The notes: generated by a model not told the origin, from the sequence alone. 64,000 bases of DNA from Mycoplasma sp. CAG:956 (GCA_000433475.1 HF993108.1:61380-125379); one strand, 5' to 3'. Shown: positions 21,260-31,051, counted from the stretch's first letter. Program-made: numbers and translations.

Positions 21260-22260
21260 AAGTTTTAGTTACAGGATGTTGTGGATATATAGGAAGTCAT
21301 ACTTGTGTTGAGCTTATTAAAGCTGGATACGAAGTAGTAGGCTTAGATAATTTTTCTAATAGTAAAAAAGATGTTTTAGATAGAATATTTATGATTACTA
21401 ATGAAGAGATTACTTTTTATGAAGGAGATATGCAAAATATTGATATCTTAAGAAGAATATTTAGTGAAAATAAGATTACTAGTGTAATTGATTTCGCAGC
21501 TTATAAAGCTGTTGGTGAATCGGTTAGTAAACCTATTGAATATTATATGAATAATGTTTCATCAGTTTTAAACTTACTTAAAGCTATGAAAGAATATCAT
21601 GTTAAAAACTTAGTGTTCTCATCTTCAGCAACCGTTTATGGCGATCCTGAGATTGTACCAATTACCGAAGAATGTAAAACTGGTGGCACTACTAATCCTT
21701 ATGGTACTAGTAAATTATTTGTTGAACAAATTCTTAAAGATACTTATAATGCTGATAAAACTAATGATTTTTGTATTTTAAGATACTTTAACCCAATAGG
21801 TGCTCACGATAGTGGACTTTTAGGGGAAAATCCTAATGGTATTCCTGCTAATTTAATGCCATATATTTGTCGTGTTGCTAGTAAAAAATTAGACCATTTA
21901 AGTATTTATGGTAATGATTATGATACACCAGATGGTACTGGGGTTAGAGATTATATCCATGTTATGGATTTAGCTAGAGGACATGTTTTAGCCCTAAAAA
22001 AATTAGAAAAAGAACATAGTGGTTTATTTATCTATAATCTCGGTATGGGAAAAGGTGTAAGTGTCTTAGAAATGGTGGAAACATTTAAAAGAGTTAACAA
22101 AGTTGATGTTCCTTATATAATTGCACCTCGTCGTCCTGGCGACATTGCCACTTGTTATAGCAACCCAAGTAAAGCTAAAGAAGAATTAGGATTTACTTGT
22201 GAAAAAACTTTAGAAGATATGGTAAGTAGTGCTTGGAACTATGAACATAAAAATATCTAA
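21256..22260 (+). CDS. galE: UDP-glucose 4-epimerase
   Basis: This 334-residue cytosolic SDR enzyme interconverts UDP-glucose and UDP-galactose. Visible features are the NAD-binding TGCCGYIGSH near residues 6-15, DNFSNS, the active-site SSSATVYGD with Ser/Thr, and the catalytic YGTSK (Tyr and Lys), followed by the sugar-binding RYFNPIGAH and the GalE C-terminal RRPGDIATCYSNPSKA. Length is typical (~330-340). Its coupling to gtrA suggests it supplies a UDP-hexose for the lipid-linked sugar handled by the neighbouring GT2 and GtrA proteins. Confidence 0.96.
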   Translation: MKVLVTGCCGYIGSHTCVELIKAGYEVVGLDNFSNSKKDVLDRIFMITNEEITFYEGDMQNIDILRRIFSENKITSVIDFAAYKAVGESVSKPIEYYMNNVSSVLNLLKAMKEYHVKNLVFSSSATVYGDPEIVPITEECKTGGTTNPYGTSKLFVEQILKDTYNADKTNDFCILRYFNPIGAHDSGLLGENPNGIPANLMPYICRVASKKLDHLSIYGNDYDTPDGTGVRDYIHVMDLARGHVLALKKLEKEHSGLFIYNLGMGKGVSVLEMVETFKRVNKVDVPYIIAPRRPGDIATCYSNPSKAKEELGFTCEKTLEDMVSSAWNYEHKNI

Positions 22261-22293
22261 TTAAAAAATAAAAAAAGAATAAGAGGAATATTT

Positions 22294-22737
22294 ATGAATA
22301 ATAAAAAAATTGGTTTGGCAGTAGAAGATAGAATGCATTTTTTAGGACTTAATCAAAAAAGTTTTGCTGAAAGCTTATTTATGACAGAAAAAGAACTAAA
22401 AGAATATTTAAGAGGTAAGAAAGATTTTTCTCTAGAGTTAATTGAATTAATCGCTCTAAATTTAAAGACAACTCCTGAAGATTTAATGCTTTCTAAGAAT
22501 AATAAATTATTATTTAGAGGTTACTTAGAATCGCAAGCTAGAAGAAGAAAATTACATAAAATAGGGGATATAGCCGGTATTATTGGAGCTATTATCATTT
22601 GCATTTGCTTGTGTATAATGGATGTTACCCTAATAATTAATGAAATTAATTCAACATCAGGCTTAGTCATCAGTTCAGCTATAATAATAATGTTTTTAGT
22701 AATCGACATTGTAAATAAAGTTCAAAGTAAATTTTAA
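22294..22737 (+). CDS. XRE-type HTH protein with two C-terminal TM helices
   Basis: The 147-residue product has an N-terminal helix-turn-helix of the XRE/Cro type (~8-65: LNQKSFAESLFMTEKELKEYL followed by TPEDLML) and then, after a basic linker RRRKLHK, two hydrophobic helices (~90-113 and ~120-140). Such small membrane-tethered HTH proteins are common in Firmicutes but mostly uncharacterised. It starts 33 bp after galE with AGAGGA upstream and is followed by the GT2 gene, so it lies inside the glycosylation operon and may sense the membrane or regulate the operon. DNA binding is inferred from the fold alone. Confidence 0.72.
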   Translation: MNNKKIGLAVEDRMHFLGLNQKSFAESLFMTEKELKEYLRGKKDFSLELIELIALNLKTTPEDLMLSKNNKLLFRGYLESQARRRKLHKIGDIAGIIGAIIICICLCIMDVTLIINEINSTSGLVISSAIIIMFLVIDIVNKVQSKF

Positions 22738-22767
22738 ATGTGGATACTAGAAGAAAGAGAGTAGTTT

Positions 22768-23721
22768 ATGAAAAAAAATTTAATATCCATTGTTGTGCCT
22801 TGCTACAATGAAGAAGAAGCTATACCTTTATATTATGAGGCTATGCAAAAACAAATGACGAAAATGGATTATGTTGATTTTGAAATTATCTTTGTAAATG
22901 ATGGGTCAAAAGATAAAAGCTTAGAAATAATGCGCACCTTATCTAAAAAAGATAAAAGAATTCGATATGTTTCATTTTCCCGTAACTTTGGTAAAGAAGC
23001 TGGAATGTATGCTGGTCTAGAGGCTACAACAGGCGATTTTATTACTACTATGGATGTTGACTTACAAGACCCACCAGAGCTTTTAGAAGAAATGTATAAA
23101 GGTATTACCGAAGAAGGTTACGACTGTGTTGCTACTAAATCAACATCGCGTAATGGTTATTCACCATTAAGAAAACTTTTTACAAAGTGGTTTTATGATA
23201 TTATTGGGCATATTTCCAAGACCGAAATGGTGGCTGGTGCCAGAGACTACCGCTTAATGACTCGTCAAATGGTTGATGCTATCCTTTCTTTAAAAGAATA
23301 TAACCGCTATTCTAAAGGCTTATTTTCCTTTGTTGGCTTCGATACCAAATGGATTGAATTTGAAAATCAAGAACGTAGTGCTGGTACAACTAAATGGAAT
23401 TTCTGGAAATTATTTTCTTATGCCGTTGATGGCATTGTTGGTTTCTCAACTGAACCCCTTATCTTTGCCGCTTTCATTGGTTTAGTTTTCTGCCTAATTG
23501 CTTTTATCATGATAATTGTTATTATCGTTAGAACAATTATTTGGTCTGACCCTGTTGCTGGTTGGCCAAGTTTGGCTTGCATTATCTTCTTTGTTGGTGG
23601 CATTAACTTATTTTGCACTGGTATTATTGGTGAATACTTAGCTAAAACCTACTTAGAAACTAAAAAACGTCCTATTTATATTGTTAAAGAAACCGAAAAA
23701 ACAAGAAAGGATGCGAAGTAA
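22768..23721 (+). CDS. GT2 glycosyltransferase, GtrB/bactoprenol-sugar synthase type
   Basis: This 317-residue protein has an N-terminal GT-A domain starting SIVVPCYNEEEAIPLYYE, the nucleotide-sugar motif DVDLQDPPE (~95-103), SRNFGKEAGMYAGL, and RSAGTTKWNFWKL (the family R-x-x-G-x-S/T-K). Two C-terminal TM helices follow (~230-255 and ~270-290). Members such as GtrB transfer a hexose from a nucleotide sugar to undecaprenyl phosphate on the inner membrane face. The operon with GtrA, GalE and a polytopic protein fits that reaction. The sugar is not determinable from sequence; glucose or galactose are likely given GalE. Confidence 0.92.
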   Translation: MKKNLISIVVPCYNEEEAIPLYYEAMQKQMTKMDYVDFEIIFVNDGSKDKSLEIMRTLSKKDKRIRYVSFSRNFGKEAGMYAGLEATTGDFITTMDVDLQDPPELLEEMYKGITEEGYDCVATKSTSRNGYSPLRKLFTKWFYDIIGHISKTEMVAGARDYRLMTRQMVDAILSLKEYNRYSKGLFSFVGFDTKWIEFENQERSAGTTKWNFWKLFSYAVDGIVGFSTEPLIFAAFIGLVFCLIAFIMIIVIIVRTIIWSDPVAGWPSLACIIFFVGGINLFCTGIIGEYLAKTYLETKKRPIYIVKETEKTRKDAK

Positions 23722-23723
23722 GT

Positions 23724-25190
23724 ATGGGAATTATTATTTGTATTTTACTAGGACTTTTTATGGCTTTCGAGCCGATAACTGATAATGACTACTTTTGGCA
23801 TGTCGTTGTTGGTAAATGGATAAATAATAATCATATTATCCCTAACCATGAATTGTTTTCCTGGGCTAGTGGTAAAGCTTGGATAGCTCATGAATGGCTA
23901 AACGAAGTAATTATGTATAAAATGGGTGATATGGGTTGTTTAATTTTAATGCTAGTTATCTTCCTAGTCTTATATATATTAATGGCTAAGATGCTAAAAT
24001 TAGAATGGAAAAAACTATTTGATTTTCGCTTATGTTATTTCCTTCTAATGACTGTTTTCTTTAAAGTTACGGGACCCCGTCCTTATATTGTTAGTTTAGT
24101 ATTTCTAGCTTACTTAGTATATGTTTTATTTAGTTACCTAGATGATAAAAAATGGACTCAAAAACTAATTTATACTTTACCAATTTTACAAATACTATGG
24201 GTTAACTTTCATGGTGGCTCTAGTAGTTTAATTTATTTATTCATCATTGGCATCTTTATGTGTGATATCTTTGTTAAAATTTTTAAATTTAAACCTAATA
24301 GATGGAATACATTTAAATTAAACAAAAAACAAATTAAAACTTTAAGTATTGTTTTAGTCTTAACGATTATAGCCTCATGCTTAAATCCCTTCGGACCAAA
24401 AATGCTTTTATATCCATTTAGCAATATGTTAGATGATTCCATGACTAGTTACATTTTAGAATGGAATAGCCCAAGTTTCCATAATTTTCTAGGCTTATAT
24501 ATCTTTATTACGATAGCTTTTCCATTATTTAACTTAATATTACAAAAAAAAGATATGAAAATGCATGAAATTGGTTTTCAATTAATGTTTCTATTTATGG
24601 CTTTAAAGAGTCAAAGATTTATTGGAATGTATGGTATTTATTCTTGTTGGAATATTGGTAAGTATTTCTTTGTTACTGATGATATTTATACTTACTTAAA
24701 GAAACCATTTAAAAAATTAGAAAAACCAATCTATTATTTAACTTGTGCTATCTTAGTATTAGGAACCGTTTTTGTTGGTTATAAACAAATAAATAGTTTT
24801 AAAAATACTGGCATAATTGATAACGATGGCTTTTATAGTGATGAAGCTGTTGAAAAAATAGTAGAATTAAAACCTCAAAGGCTATATAATGACTACTCAC
24901 AAGGTGGCTACTTACTATATAAACTAGATAACTTAAATGCCTTAGATAAAGTTAAAATATTCAGTTATGGCTTAGGTGATGTCTTTAGTAATGACTTACT
25001 TCCTGATACAATGAACTTACAAGATTTACAAACTGATCCTAAAGAATTATTAGATAAATATAATTTTGATTATCTACTTACTACAAGTACCCATACCTTA
25101 CATTATTATTTAGAAGCAAGTAGTGATTATGAACTTATTTATAGTGATAATATGTGTTATATCTTTAAAGCTATCAATAATTCTATTTAA
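23724..25190 (+). CDS. Polytopic membrane protein, GT-C-like glycosyltransferase
   Basis: The 488-residue product has about 10 hydrophobic helices and an N-terminal extracytoplasmic loop with ITDNDYFWHVVVGKWI and HEWLNEVIMY, a pattern seen in uncharacterised GT-C-like membrane proteins where acidic residues after TM1 would bind the lipid-phosphate sugar. A soluble C-terminal domain (~375-488) follows the last TM. It is encoded 2 bp after the GT2 gene and ends the operon at a strong terminator. By analogy with Gtr systems it would be the acceptor-specific transferase that moves the flipped sugar onto a surface polymer or protein. The acceptor is unknown. Confidence 0.68.
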   Translation: MGIIICILLGLFMAFEPITDNDYFWHVVVGKWINNNHIIPNHELFSWASGKAWIAHEWLNEVIMYKMGDMGCLILMLVIFLVLYILMAKMLKLEWKKLFDFRLCYFLLMTVFFKVTGPRPYIVSLVFLAYLVYVLFSYLDDKKWTQKLIYTLPILQILWVNFHGGSSSLIYLFIIGIFMCDIFVKIFKFKPNRWNTFKLNKKQIKTLSIVLVLTIIASCLNPFGPKMLLYPFSNMLDDSMTSYILEWNSPSFHNFLGLYIFITIAFPLFNLILQKKDMKMHEIGFQLMFLFMALKSQRFIGMYGIYSCWNIGKYFFVTDDIYTYLKKPFKKLEKPIYYLTCAILVLGTVFVGYKQINSFKNTGIIDNDGFYSDEAVEKIVELKPQRLYNDYSQGGYLLYKLDNLNALDKVKIFSYGLGDVFSNDLLPDTMNLQDLQTDPKELLDKYNFDYLLTTSTHTLHYYLEASSDYELIYSDNMCYIFKAINNSI

Positions 25191-25195
25191 TTATT

Positions 25196-25228
25196 AAAAT
25201 AAGAAGTAATGAATTTACTTCTTATTTT
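25196..25228. terminator. Strong hairpin terminator
   Basis: A 14-bp perfect stem (AAAATAAGAAGTAA at 25196-25209 with its complement at 25215-25228) and a 5-nt loop end the glycosylation operon. The A-rich left and T-rich right arms allow function in either direction. Confidence 0.85.
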
Positions 25229-25318
25229 GATCTAAATATAGTTGCGAAAATTATAGGGCTATGTTAGGATTATTAAGAGTTAACAAAAGAAATCTTTGAA
25301 AGAAAAAGAGTGATAAAA

Positions 25319-25999
25319 ATGATATTATATGATAAGCTAAGTAATACTGATAAAGCTAAATTAATAACCTTTAAAGAAAAATATTATCAAAGATACGTTT
25401 CTTATCTACAAGAAGAACTAGATAATAAATTACTCAAGGGTTTTACCAATAATAACGATACAATAAATCAAATATATTGTTATTTACAAATTGTCCCTGA
25501 TAAATTTAACTATTACTTAGAATTTATTAAAATTATTCAAAAGTATTTTGTTTTAGAAAATAAAAAAGTCTTAGAAATAGGAGCGGGTAGCTTACCTATT
25601 TTAGCTAGTTACTTAGAATCTAAAGCCTTAAATTATGATATAATGGATCCAGGAATTATCTTAGAAGATGTAGTTGGCATTAAAGGCAGAGTATTTAAAG
25701 AAAAATTTAGTCTTGATACCAGTATAACTGACTATGACTTATTAATTGGTTATAATCCTTGTGCTGCAACAGAGGCCATGATAAGAAATTGTCTTCAAAA
25801 TCATAAAGAATTCATTATTGCCTTATGTGGCTGTGCCTTCTTACCTGAAAGTTATAAAAAAAGAACTAATAAAGAATGGCAAAAATATCTTTTTCAAATT
25901 ATTGAAAAATTAGGTCAAAACTATAATTTATATATTGAATATTTTAAAGACTATTTAAATATTGAGTATCCAATATTAGTAATGAAATTAAAAAAATAA
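25319..25999 (+). CDS. Putative SAM-dependent methyltransferase-like protein
   Basis: I took ATG 25319 as the start (226 residues); an in-frame GTG lies 9 bp upstream. A Rossmann-type SAM motif is visible at ~83-92 (VLEIGAGSLPI), followed by an acidic strand end (YDIMDPG) and LLIGYNPCAA where class I methyltransferases carry motif IV. The rest shows no specific family, and the substrate is unknown. It is followed 15 bp later by the rRNA methyltransferase gene, so the two may be co-transcribed. The fold call is moderate; enzymatic activity is inferred. Confidence 0.6.
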   Translation: MILYDKLSNTDKAKLITFKEKYYQRYVSYLQEELDNKLLKGFTNNNDTINQIYCYLQIVPDKFNYYLEFIKIIQKYFVLENKKVLEIGAGSLPILASYLESKALNYDIMDPGIILEDVVGIKGRVFKEKFSLDTSITDYDLLIGYNPCAATEAMIRNCLQNHKEFIIALCGCAFLPESYKKRTNKEWQKYLFQIIEKLGQNYNLYIEYFKDYLNIEYPILVMKLKK

Positions 26000-26014
26000 G
26001 AAAGTGTGTTTTAT

Positions 26015-27220
26015 ATGGAAAAATTAAATGTTTATATAAATAAGAAAGCTGAAGCTAGAGTCTTAAATAATCACCCTTGGGTGTTTACAAGTGATATTAC
26101 TAAGACCGATGAAAATATTAAAAACGGTGATATCGTTATTGTAAGAAATAGTAAAGATAAATTCTTAGGCAGTGCTTTTTATAATAATAATTCAAAAATA
26201 GTTTTAAGAATTATAAGTAGGAATGCTAACGATACTTTTGATTATGATTTCTTTAAAAGAAGAATAGAATATGCTCTTAGTTATCGTATGAAAGTAATGC
26301 CTAATGATTTAAATGCTTTTCGTCTTATTTATGGCGAAGCCGACTTTTTATCTGGACTTACTGTTGATAAATTTAACGATGTATTAGTTTGTCAAATCTT
26401 ATCTTTAGGAATTGATATTAGAAAAGATATTATTTTAAAAGCCTTATATGATGTTGCTAGTAAATATTTTAAGATTAGAGGTATTTACTTAAGATGTGAT
26501 GTTGCCTTAAGAGAAAAGGAAGGCTTAGAAGAATATGTAGGGTGGTATGATAAAATACCAGTAACATCCAAAGAAACAACCACCGAAATTGTAGAAAATG
26601 GTTTAAAATATCTAGTTGATTTTAAAGAAGGACAAAAAACGGGTTTCTTCTTAGACCAAAAATATAATCGTTTAACTATTAGAAACTTAGCTAAAGATAT
26701 GACTGTTTTAGATTGCTGTACCCACACAGGATCTTTTGCTATGAATGCCGCTTTAGGTGGTGCTAAAAAAGTAATGGCTCTTGATATCTCACAAAAGGCT
26801 CTTCTAGATGCTAAGAAAAACTTCTGGTTAAACAACTTAAACATTGATACGTATTGTGCTGACCTTTTTGATTACTTACGTAAACTTGTTGATAGCAAAA
26901 ATAAAGAGTATAATCTTATTATTCTTGACCCACCAGCCTTCACTAAATCTAAAGATACTATTAAAAGTGCTCTAAAAGGTTACCAAGAAATTAACTATTT
27001 AGCCATGAAAGCTCTACCTCGTGGTGGTTATCTAGCAACTGCCTCTTGTTCTCATTATGCTTCTGAAGAAGATTTTATAAGAGCCATATTTAATGCCAGC
27101 ATTATGGCAGGAGTTAGCCTAAGAGTAGTAAAAAAATCCTATGCTGCCCCTGATCATCCTGAAGTAATGGGTATACCAGAAACAAAATATTTAAAATTCT
27201 TTATATTTCAGGTTGTCTAA
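26015..27220 (+). CDS. RlmI-type 23S rRNA m5C methyltransferase
   Basis: The 401-residue product starts at ATG 26015 (in-frame GTGs just upstream are less well placed). It has an N-terminal PUA domain (~1-70: NNHPWVFTSDI), a middle domain (YGEADFLSGLTVDKF), and a class I methyltransferase domain with TGFFLDQKYNR, VLDCCTHTGSFAMNAALGG, LIILDPPAF and the catalytic-Cys region TASCSHYA. This matches RlmI/YwbD enzymes, which make 5-methylcytidine (position 1962 in E. coli 23S rRNA). Length is typical (~396). Confidence 0.9.
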   Translation: MEKLNVYINKKAEARVLNNHPWVFTSDITKTDENIKNGDIVIVRNSKDKFLGSAFYNNNSKIVLRIISRNANDTFDYDFFKRRIEYALSYRMKVMPNDLNAFRLIYGEADFLSGLTVDKFNDVLVCQILSLGIDIRKDIILKALYDVASKYFKIRGIYLRCDVALREKEGLEEYVGWYDKIPVTSKETTTEIVENGLKYLVDFKEGQKTGFFLDQKYNRLTIRNLAKDMTVLDCCTHTGSFAMNAALGGAKKVMALDISQKALLDAKKNFWLNNLNIDTYCADLFDYLRKLVDSKNKEYNLIILDPPAFTKSKDTIKSALKGYQEINYLAMKALPRGGYLATASCSHYASEEDFIRAIFNASIMAGVSLRVVKKSYAAPDHPEVMGIPETKYLKFFIFQVV

Positions 27221-27265
27221 AAGTCTTTAAAATAATAGAGTAGATAATATTAAAAAGGAGAAATT

Positions 27266-30200
27266 ATGGGAGTAGTAGAAAACATTCGTAGTAAATATGG
27301 TGATTACCTATATTACCGAGCTATGTCAATACCAGAGTGGTATATAAAAAGAACTAATATAACAACTGATGCGGCCGGTAATAAAAGTGTTGATTTTACA
27401 GTTGATATCTTTTATAGCGGTAATTTTAAAGTAAATATTCAAGTTGATGAAGATGGTAAAGTCCTAGAAAATACTTGTACCTGCGATGATTATAAAAATA
27501 ATTATATATGTCAGCATATCATTGCTTGTGTTTTAAAAAAGAAAGAAGCTTTTTTTACTAATGAAGAATTATCTTTACAAAAATCTAGAAATATTTTAAA
27601 AGACTTTATTACCAAAGAAGAACCAAAATTAAATAAGCTTAAAGAAGAAATAGGACTTGATATCGAAGTAAGTTATCTTTTTAGCAATTACATTGTTAAA
27701 TTAAAAATTGGTGAGAAAACTAAATATTCCATCAAAAATAGAGATAAATTTAATGAATTTAGAGCTTGTTATTTAAGTGGCAAAGATATGGTTTTAGGTA
27801 AAAAATTAACTTATAATCCTAATAATTATTTCTTTAATAATGAAAATACTAAAATAATTGAGTATTTATTTAACTATTCAGAAATTGGTCTTAATCGTTA
27901 TGAAGTAATAGATGAACCCTTAAAACTAAATAATAGAGAATTTAGCGAATTATTAAAACTATTAGAAAATAAAAGATTTACTTTAGAAGACATACCTATT
28001 AATAAAATTGAGAGTGGTTTTCCAACTTTGTATCATCTAGAATTAATAAAAGACAAATATAAATTTTATATTGAAGACTTTGCTAACTTTAAAATAGTTG
28101 ATAATGATAGTAATTATATAATTTATAATAATGTTTTATATATCTTAAAATTAGAAGATAGAAAAATAGTTAAAGAGTTTGTTGATAACGAAATAGAAAG
28201 TTTAGTTTTTGATAAGAAAAATTTAGATTTATTTAAGAATGGTCTTTTAAAAAAAACCATGAATACTTTGGAAGTAAGCAAAGATATAGAAGACATAAAA
28301 ATCATTAAGGACAAGAAAATTAATTTGTATTTTGATTTAAGCCAAGATAGCATTACTGCTAAAGTTATGTTAAAGTATGCAGAGGCTGAATTTAATTATT
28401 TTGATACGGTAAGTGATGTTATAAGAGATGCAGGTTTTGAAGCTAAAGTTATCGATGATTTAACTAAGTATGGTTTTATAGAAGATAAGAAAAACTTTGT
28501 TATCTTAGATATGGATAGTACCTATAACTTCTTAGATAATGGTCTATCTTATTTTACAGAAAACTATACAGTATTTACGACCGAAAAAATTAAAAAGCTA
28601 AAAATATTTAAAGATGTTAAAGTAAGGTCTAATTTCTCTATTGGTAAAGATAACATTTTAGCTTATGATTTTGCTATAGATAACGTTGATAATAAAGAAA
28701 TCTCTTCTTTGCTTACCGCTATAAAAAGTAGAAAAAAGTATTATCGTCTAAAGAGTGGCGATGTTATTTCCTTATTTAATAATCAGGAGCTAGAAGACTT
28801 TGAAGCTTTGACTAATGACTTAGAACTAGATAGTAAAGATTTAAAGAAAAAAAGTATTACTATTCCTAAATATCGTGCCTTCTTTATTGAAAGTTTAAAA
28901 AATAATCGTTATCAAGAAATAAGTACCAATAGTAAATTTGATGAATTTATTAAAAACTTTAGTGCTTATAAAAATGCTGATGTTAAGTTTAATGATGAAG
29001 AGACCAAACTTCTTCGTGATTATCAAAAAGAAGGAGTAAAGTGGTTATACACTATTTATAAGTGCGACTTAGGCGGCATCTTAGCTGATGAAATGGGTTT
29101 AGGAAAAACCCTACAAGCAATTATTTTCCTAAGAAAAATAATTGCTGAAAAACCAGATGCTAAAATATTAATTGTCTCTCCAACATCACTAGTTTATAAC
29201 TGGGAAAAAGAATTTCAAAAATTTGCTCCAGAACTTAAATATGTTGCCGTTGCTGAATCTAAGAAAAAACGTCAAGAAATAATGCAAAACTTTGCTAACT
29301 ATAATATTTTTATTACCACTTACGGCTTAGTTCGTAATGATAATGATGAATATGAATCTAAAAATTTTGAAGTTTGCATAATCGATGAAGCTCAAGCTAT
29401 TAAAAATTATCAAGCTGGTATGACTAAAGAAATAAAGAAAATAAAAGCTCGTACCAAGATTGCTTTAACTGGAACTCCTTTAGAAAATTCTGTTTTAGAA
29501 TTATGGAGTATCTTTGATTTTATTATGCCTGGATACCTAAATTCAATTGTTAGATTTAGAGAAACTTACGGTATTAAAGATGTTGATAAAGATTCCCTAA
29601 AACGTTTAGATAACCTAAATTATCAAATAAGACCATTTATTTTAAGAAGAAAGAAAAAAGAAGTATCTAAAGAACTACCAGATAAGATTGAACAAATAGA
29701 GTATTTAGACATGTCTGAAACTGAAAAAGCCATGTATCAAAGTTTAGTCGAAGATACTAAAGAAGAAATCGATAATGTTATAGCCAGTGAAGGCTTTAGT
29801 AAAGCTAGATTTAAAATAGTAACTTTACTTACGAGATTAAGACAACTATGTATTTCTCCTGCTCTTTTAGATAAGGATTATACTGATGATTCTATAAAAA
29901 TTAAACGTCTTTTAGAAATTGTTAAAGAATTAATTAAAGATAATCATAAAATATTAATCTTTAGTTCCTTTAAAGGGGCAGTTCTGCTAGTAAAAAAGAA
30001 ATTAGATGAGGAATCCATTTCTAACTATGTCATTGACGGGTCAGTATCAGGAAAAGATAGAGTAATGCTAGTTGATGCCTTTAATAAAGATAAAACTAGT
30101 TGCTTTTTAATTACCTTAAAATCTGGAGGAACCGGTCTTAACTTAACCAGTGCTGATATCGTAATTCATTTGGATGTTTGGTGGAATCCACAAGTTGAAA

Positions 30201-30436
30201 ATCAAGCAACTGATAGGGCTCATCGTATTGGTCAAACTAAAAAGGTAACCGTTTTAAAATTAATTAATAAAGGAACTGTTGAAGAAAAAATAATTGAATT
30301 ACAAGAAAAGAAACGCATTTTAAGTGATAATTTAATTGAAGGTAAAAATACGACAACACTTGAATCCTTAACTGAAGAAGAATTAGCTAATCTTCTAAGT
30401 ATTGGTTACGAAACTGATAAAGAAAGTAATAATTAG
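27266..30436 (+). CDS. SNF2-family helicase with SWIM zinc finger
   Basis: This 1056-residue protein has an N-terminal SWIM zinc finger (CTCDDYK...CQHI, ~71-85; CxCxnCxH), a long helical/beta middle region typical of bacterial SNF2 proteins (~100-590), then a superfamily 2 motor: Q/Walker A ILADEMGLGKT (~604-614), SPTSLVYNWEKEF, the DEAQ box IIDEAQAIKN (~705), SGTPLEN-type ALTGTPLEN, and the C-terminal lobe with SGGTGLNLT and QATDRAHRIGQ arginine-finger motif. It should be a DNA translocase remodelling protein-DNA complexes. AAAAAGGAG precedes the ATG. Such genes are widespread in Firmicutes as single cistrons. Confidence 0.95.
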   Translation: MGVVENIRSKYGDYLYYRAMSIPEWYIKRTNITTDAAGNKSVDFTVDIFYSGNFKVNIQVDEDGKVLENTCTCDDYKNNYICQHIIACVLKKKEAFFTNEELSLQKSRNILKDFITKEEPKLNKLKEEIGLDIEVSYLFSNYIVKLKIGEKTKYSIKNRDKFNEFRACYLSGKDMVLGKKLTYNPNNYFFNNENTKIIEYLFNYSEIGLNRYEVIDEPLKLNNREFSELLKLLENKRFTLEDIPINKIESGFPTLYHLELIKDKYKFYIEDFANFKIVDNDSNYIIYNNVLYILKLEDRKIVKEFVDNEIESLVFDKKNLDLFKNGLLKKTMNTLEVSKDIEDIKIIKDKKINLYFDLSQDSITAKVMLKYAEAEFNYFDTVSDVIRDAGFEAKVIDDLTKYGFIEDKKNFVILDMDSTYNFLDNGLSYFTENYTVFTTEKIKKLKIFKDVKVRSNFSIGKDNILAYDFAIDNVDNKEISSLLTAIKSRKKYYRLKSGDVISLFNNQELEDFEALTNDLELDSKDLKKKSITIPKYRAFFIESLKNNRYQEISTNSKFDEFIKNFSAYKNADVKFNDEETKLLRDYQKEGVKWLYTIYKCDLGGILADEMGLGKTLQAIIFLRKIIAEKPDAKILIVSPTSLVYNWEKEFQKFAPELKYVAVAESKKKRQEIMQNFANYNIFITTYGLVRNDNDEYESKNFEVCIIDEAQAIKNYQAGMTKEIKKIKARTKIALTGTPLENSVLELWSIFDFIMPGYLNSIVRFRETYGIKDVDKDSLKRLDNLNYQIRPFILRRKKKEVSKELPDKIEQIEYLDMSETEKAMYQSLVEDTKEEIDNVIASEGFSKARFKIVTLLTRLRQLCISPALLDKDYTDDSIKIKRLLEIVKELIKDNHKILIFSSFKGAVLLVKKKLDEESISNYVIDGSVSGKDRVMLVDAFNKDKTSCFLITLKSGGTGLNLTSADIVIHLDVWWNPQVENQATDRAHRIGQTKKVTVLKLINKGTVEEKIIELQEKKRILSDNLIEGKNTTTLESLTEEELANLLSIGYETDKESNN

Positions 30437-30439
30437 TTT

Positions 30440-30484
30440 AAAAATCATGATTTACTTATACTGGTAAATTGTGATTTTTTTTAT
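30440..30484 (+). terminator. Terminator after SNF2 gene
   Basis: AAAATCATGATTTAC and GTAAATTGTGATTTT form a 15-bp stem interrupted by one mismatch, followed by a T-tract. Confidence 0.8.
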
Positions 30485-30521
30485 AAAGTAGCCATATTTA
30501 TTACGATTTGAAAACTTTTAC

Positions 30522-30566
30522 TTGACGATAAGTAAACTTTGTGCTAAAGTAATACTCGTTTAAACG
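30522..30566 (+). promoter_or_regulatory. Promoter and palindrome upstream of 30593
   Basis: TTGACG (30522-30527), a 17-bp spacer and an extended -10 TGCTAAAGT (30542-30550) form a plausible sigma-A promoter. The perfect palindrome CGTTTAAACG (30557-30566) lies at the expected start site, and TTTAAAC recurs at 30573-30579, which could be an operator. The promoter call is better supported than the operator. Confidence 0.5.
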
Positions 30567-30592
30567 AACAATTTAAACAGGGGGGAATAAAA

Positions 30593-31021
30593 ATGGGAAA
30601 AGATAATACTATTGAATTTAAAAAAGTCCAAGAACTTGGCGAAGAAAAAGAAAGAATTGAAATTGTAACTAAAGACTTTTATCATGATATTAATGCAGGT
30701 TTAGTTACCGGAGCTGTTAAATCTGATTTAAAAAATGAATGGACAGCCTTATTTAAGTTAGAATTAGCAAAATATATAGCAAGTGGAGCAACAGACCATC
30801 ATTTTATCGATATGAAAGCTTACTTATTAAGTATATTATTTAACTTAACTAGTGGTATTACAGTACCAGAAGCTTGGGAAATGTTGGAATGTCTAAGTTT
30901 ACCAGAAGAAATGCAAAAAGAAATTATTCCATTAGCTATCAAATTTAGTCCACGTGGCAATGATTTAAGATTACACATAATGCGTGAAAATGCCAGAAAA
31001 AATATCAGAGTGGCAAAATAA
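30593..31021 (+). CDS. Conserved-looking small cytosolic protein of unknown function
   Basis: The 142-residue product has no TM or signal segment. It is alpha-helical and slightly charged, with GLVTGAVKSDLKNEW, ATDHHFIDMKAYLLS and SPRGNDLRLHIMRENARKN as distinctive stretches. I recognise no family. An unusually strong Shine-Dalgarno (AGGGGGG) 8-9 nt before the ATG, plus its own promoter and terminator, suggest a well-expressed monocistronic gene. No function is proposed. Confidence 0.8.
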   Translation: MGKDNTIEFKKVQELGEEKERIEIVTKDFYHDINAGLVTGAVKSDLKNEWTALFKLELAKYIASGATDHHFIDMKAYLLSILFNLTSGITVPEAWEMLECLSLPEEMQKEIIPLAIKFSPRGNDLRLHIMRENARKNIRVAK

Positions 31022-31051
31022 TTAAATATTTATTTCATGCCTACAGTAATT

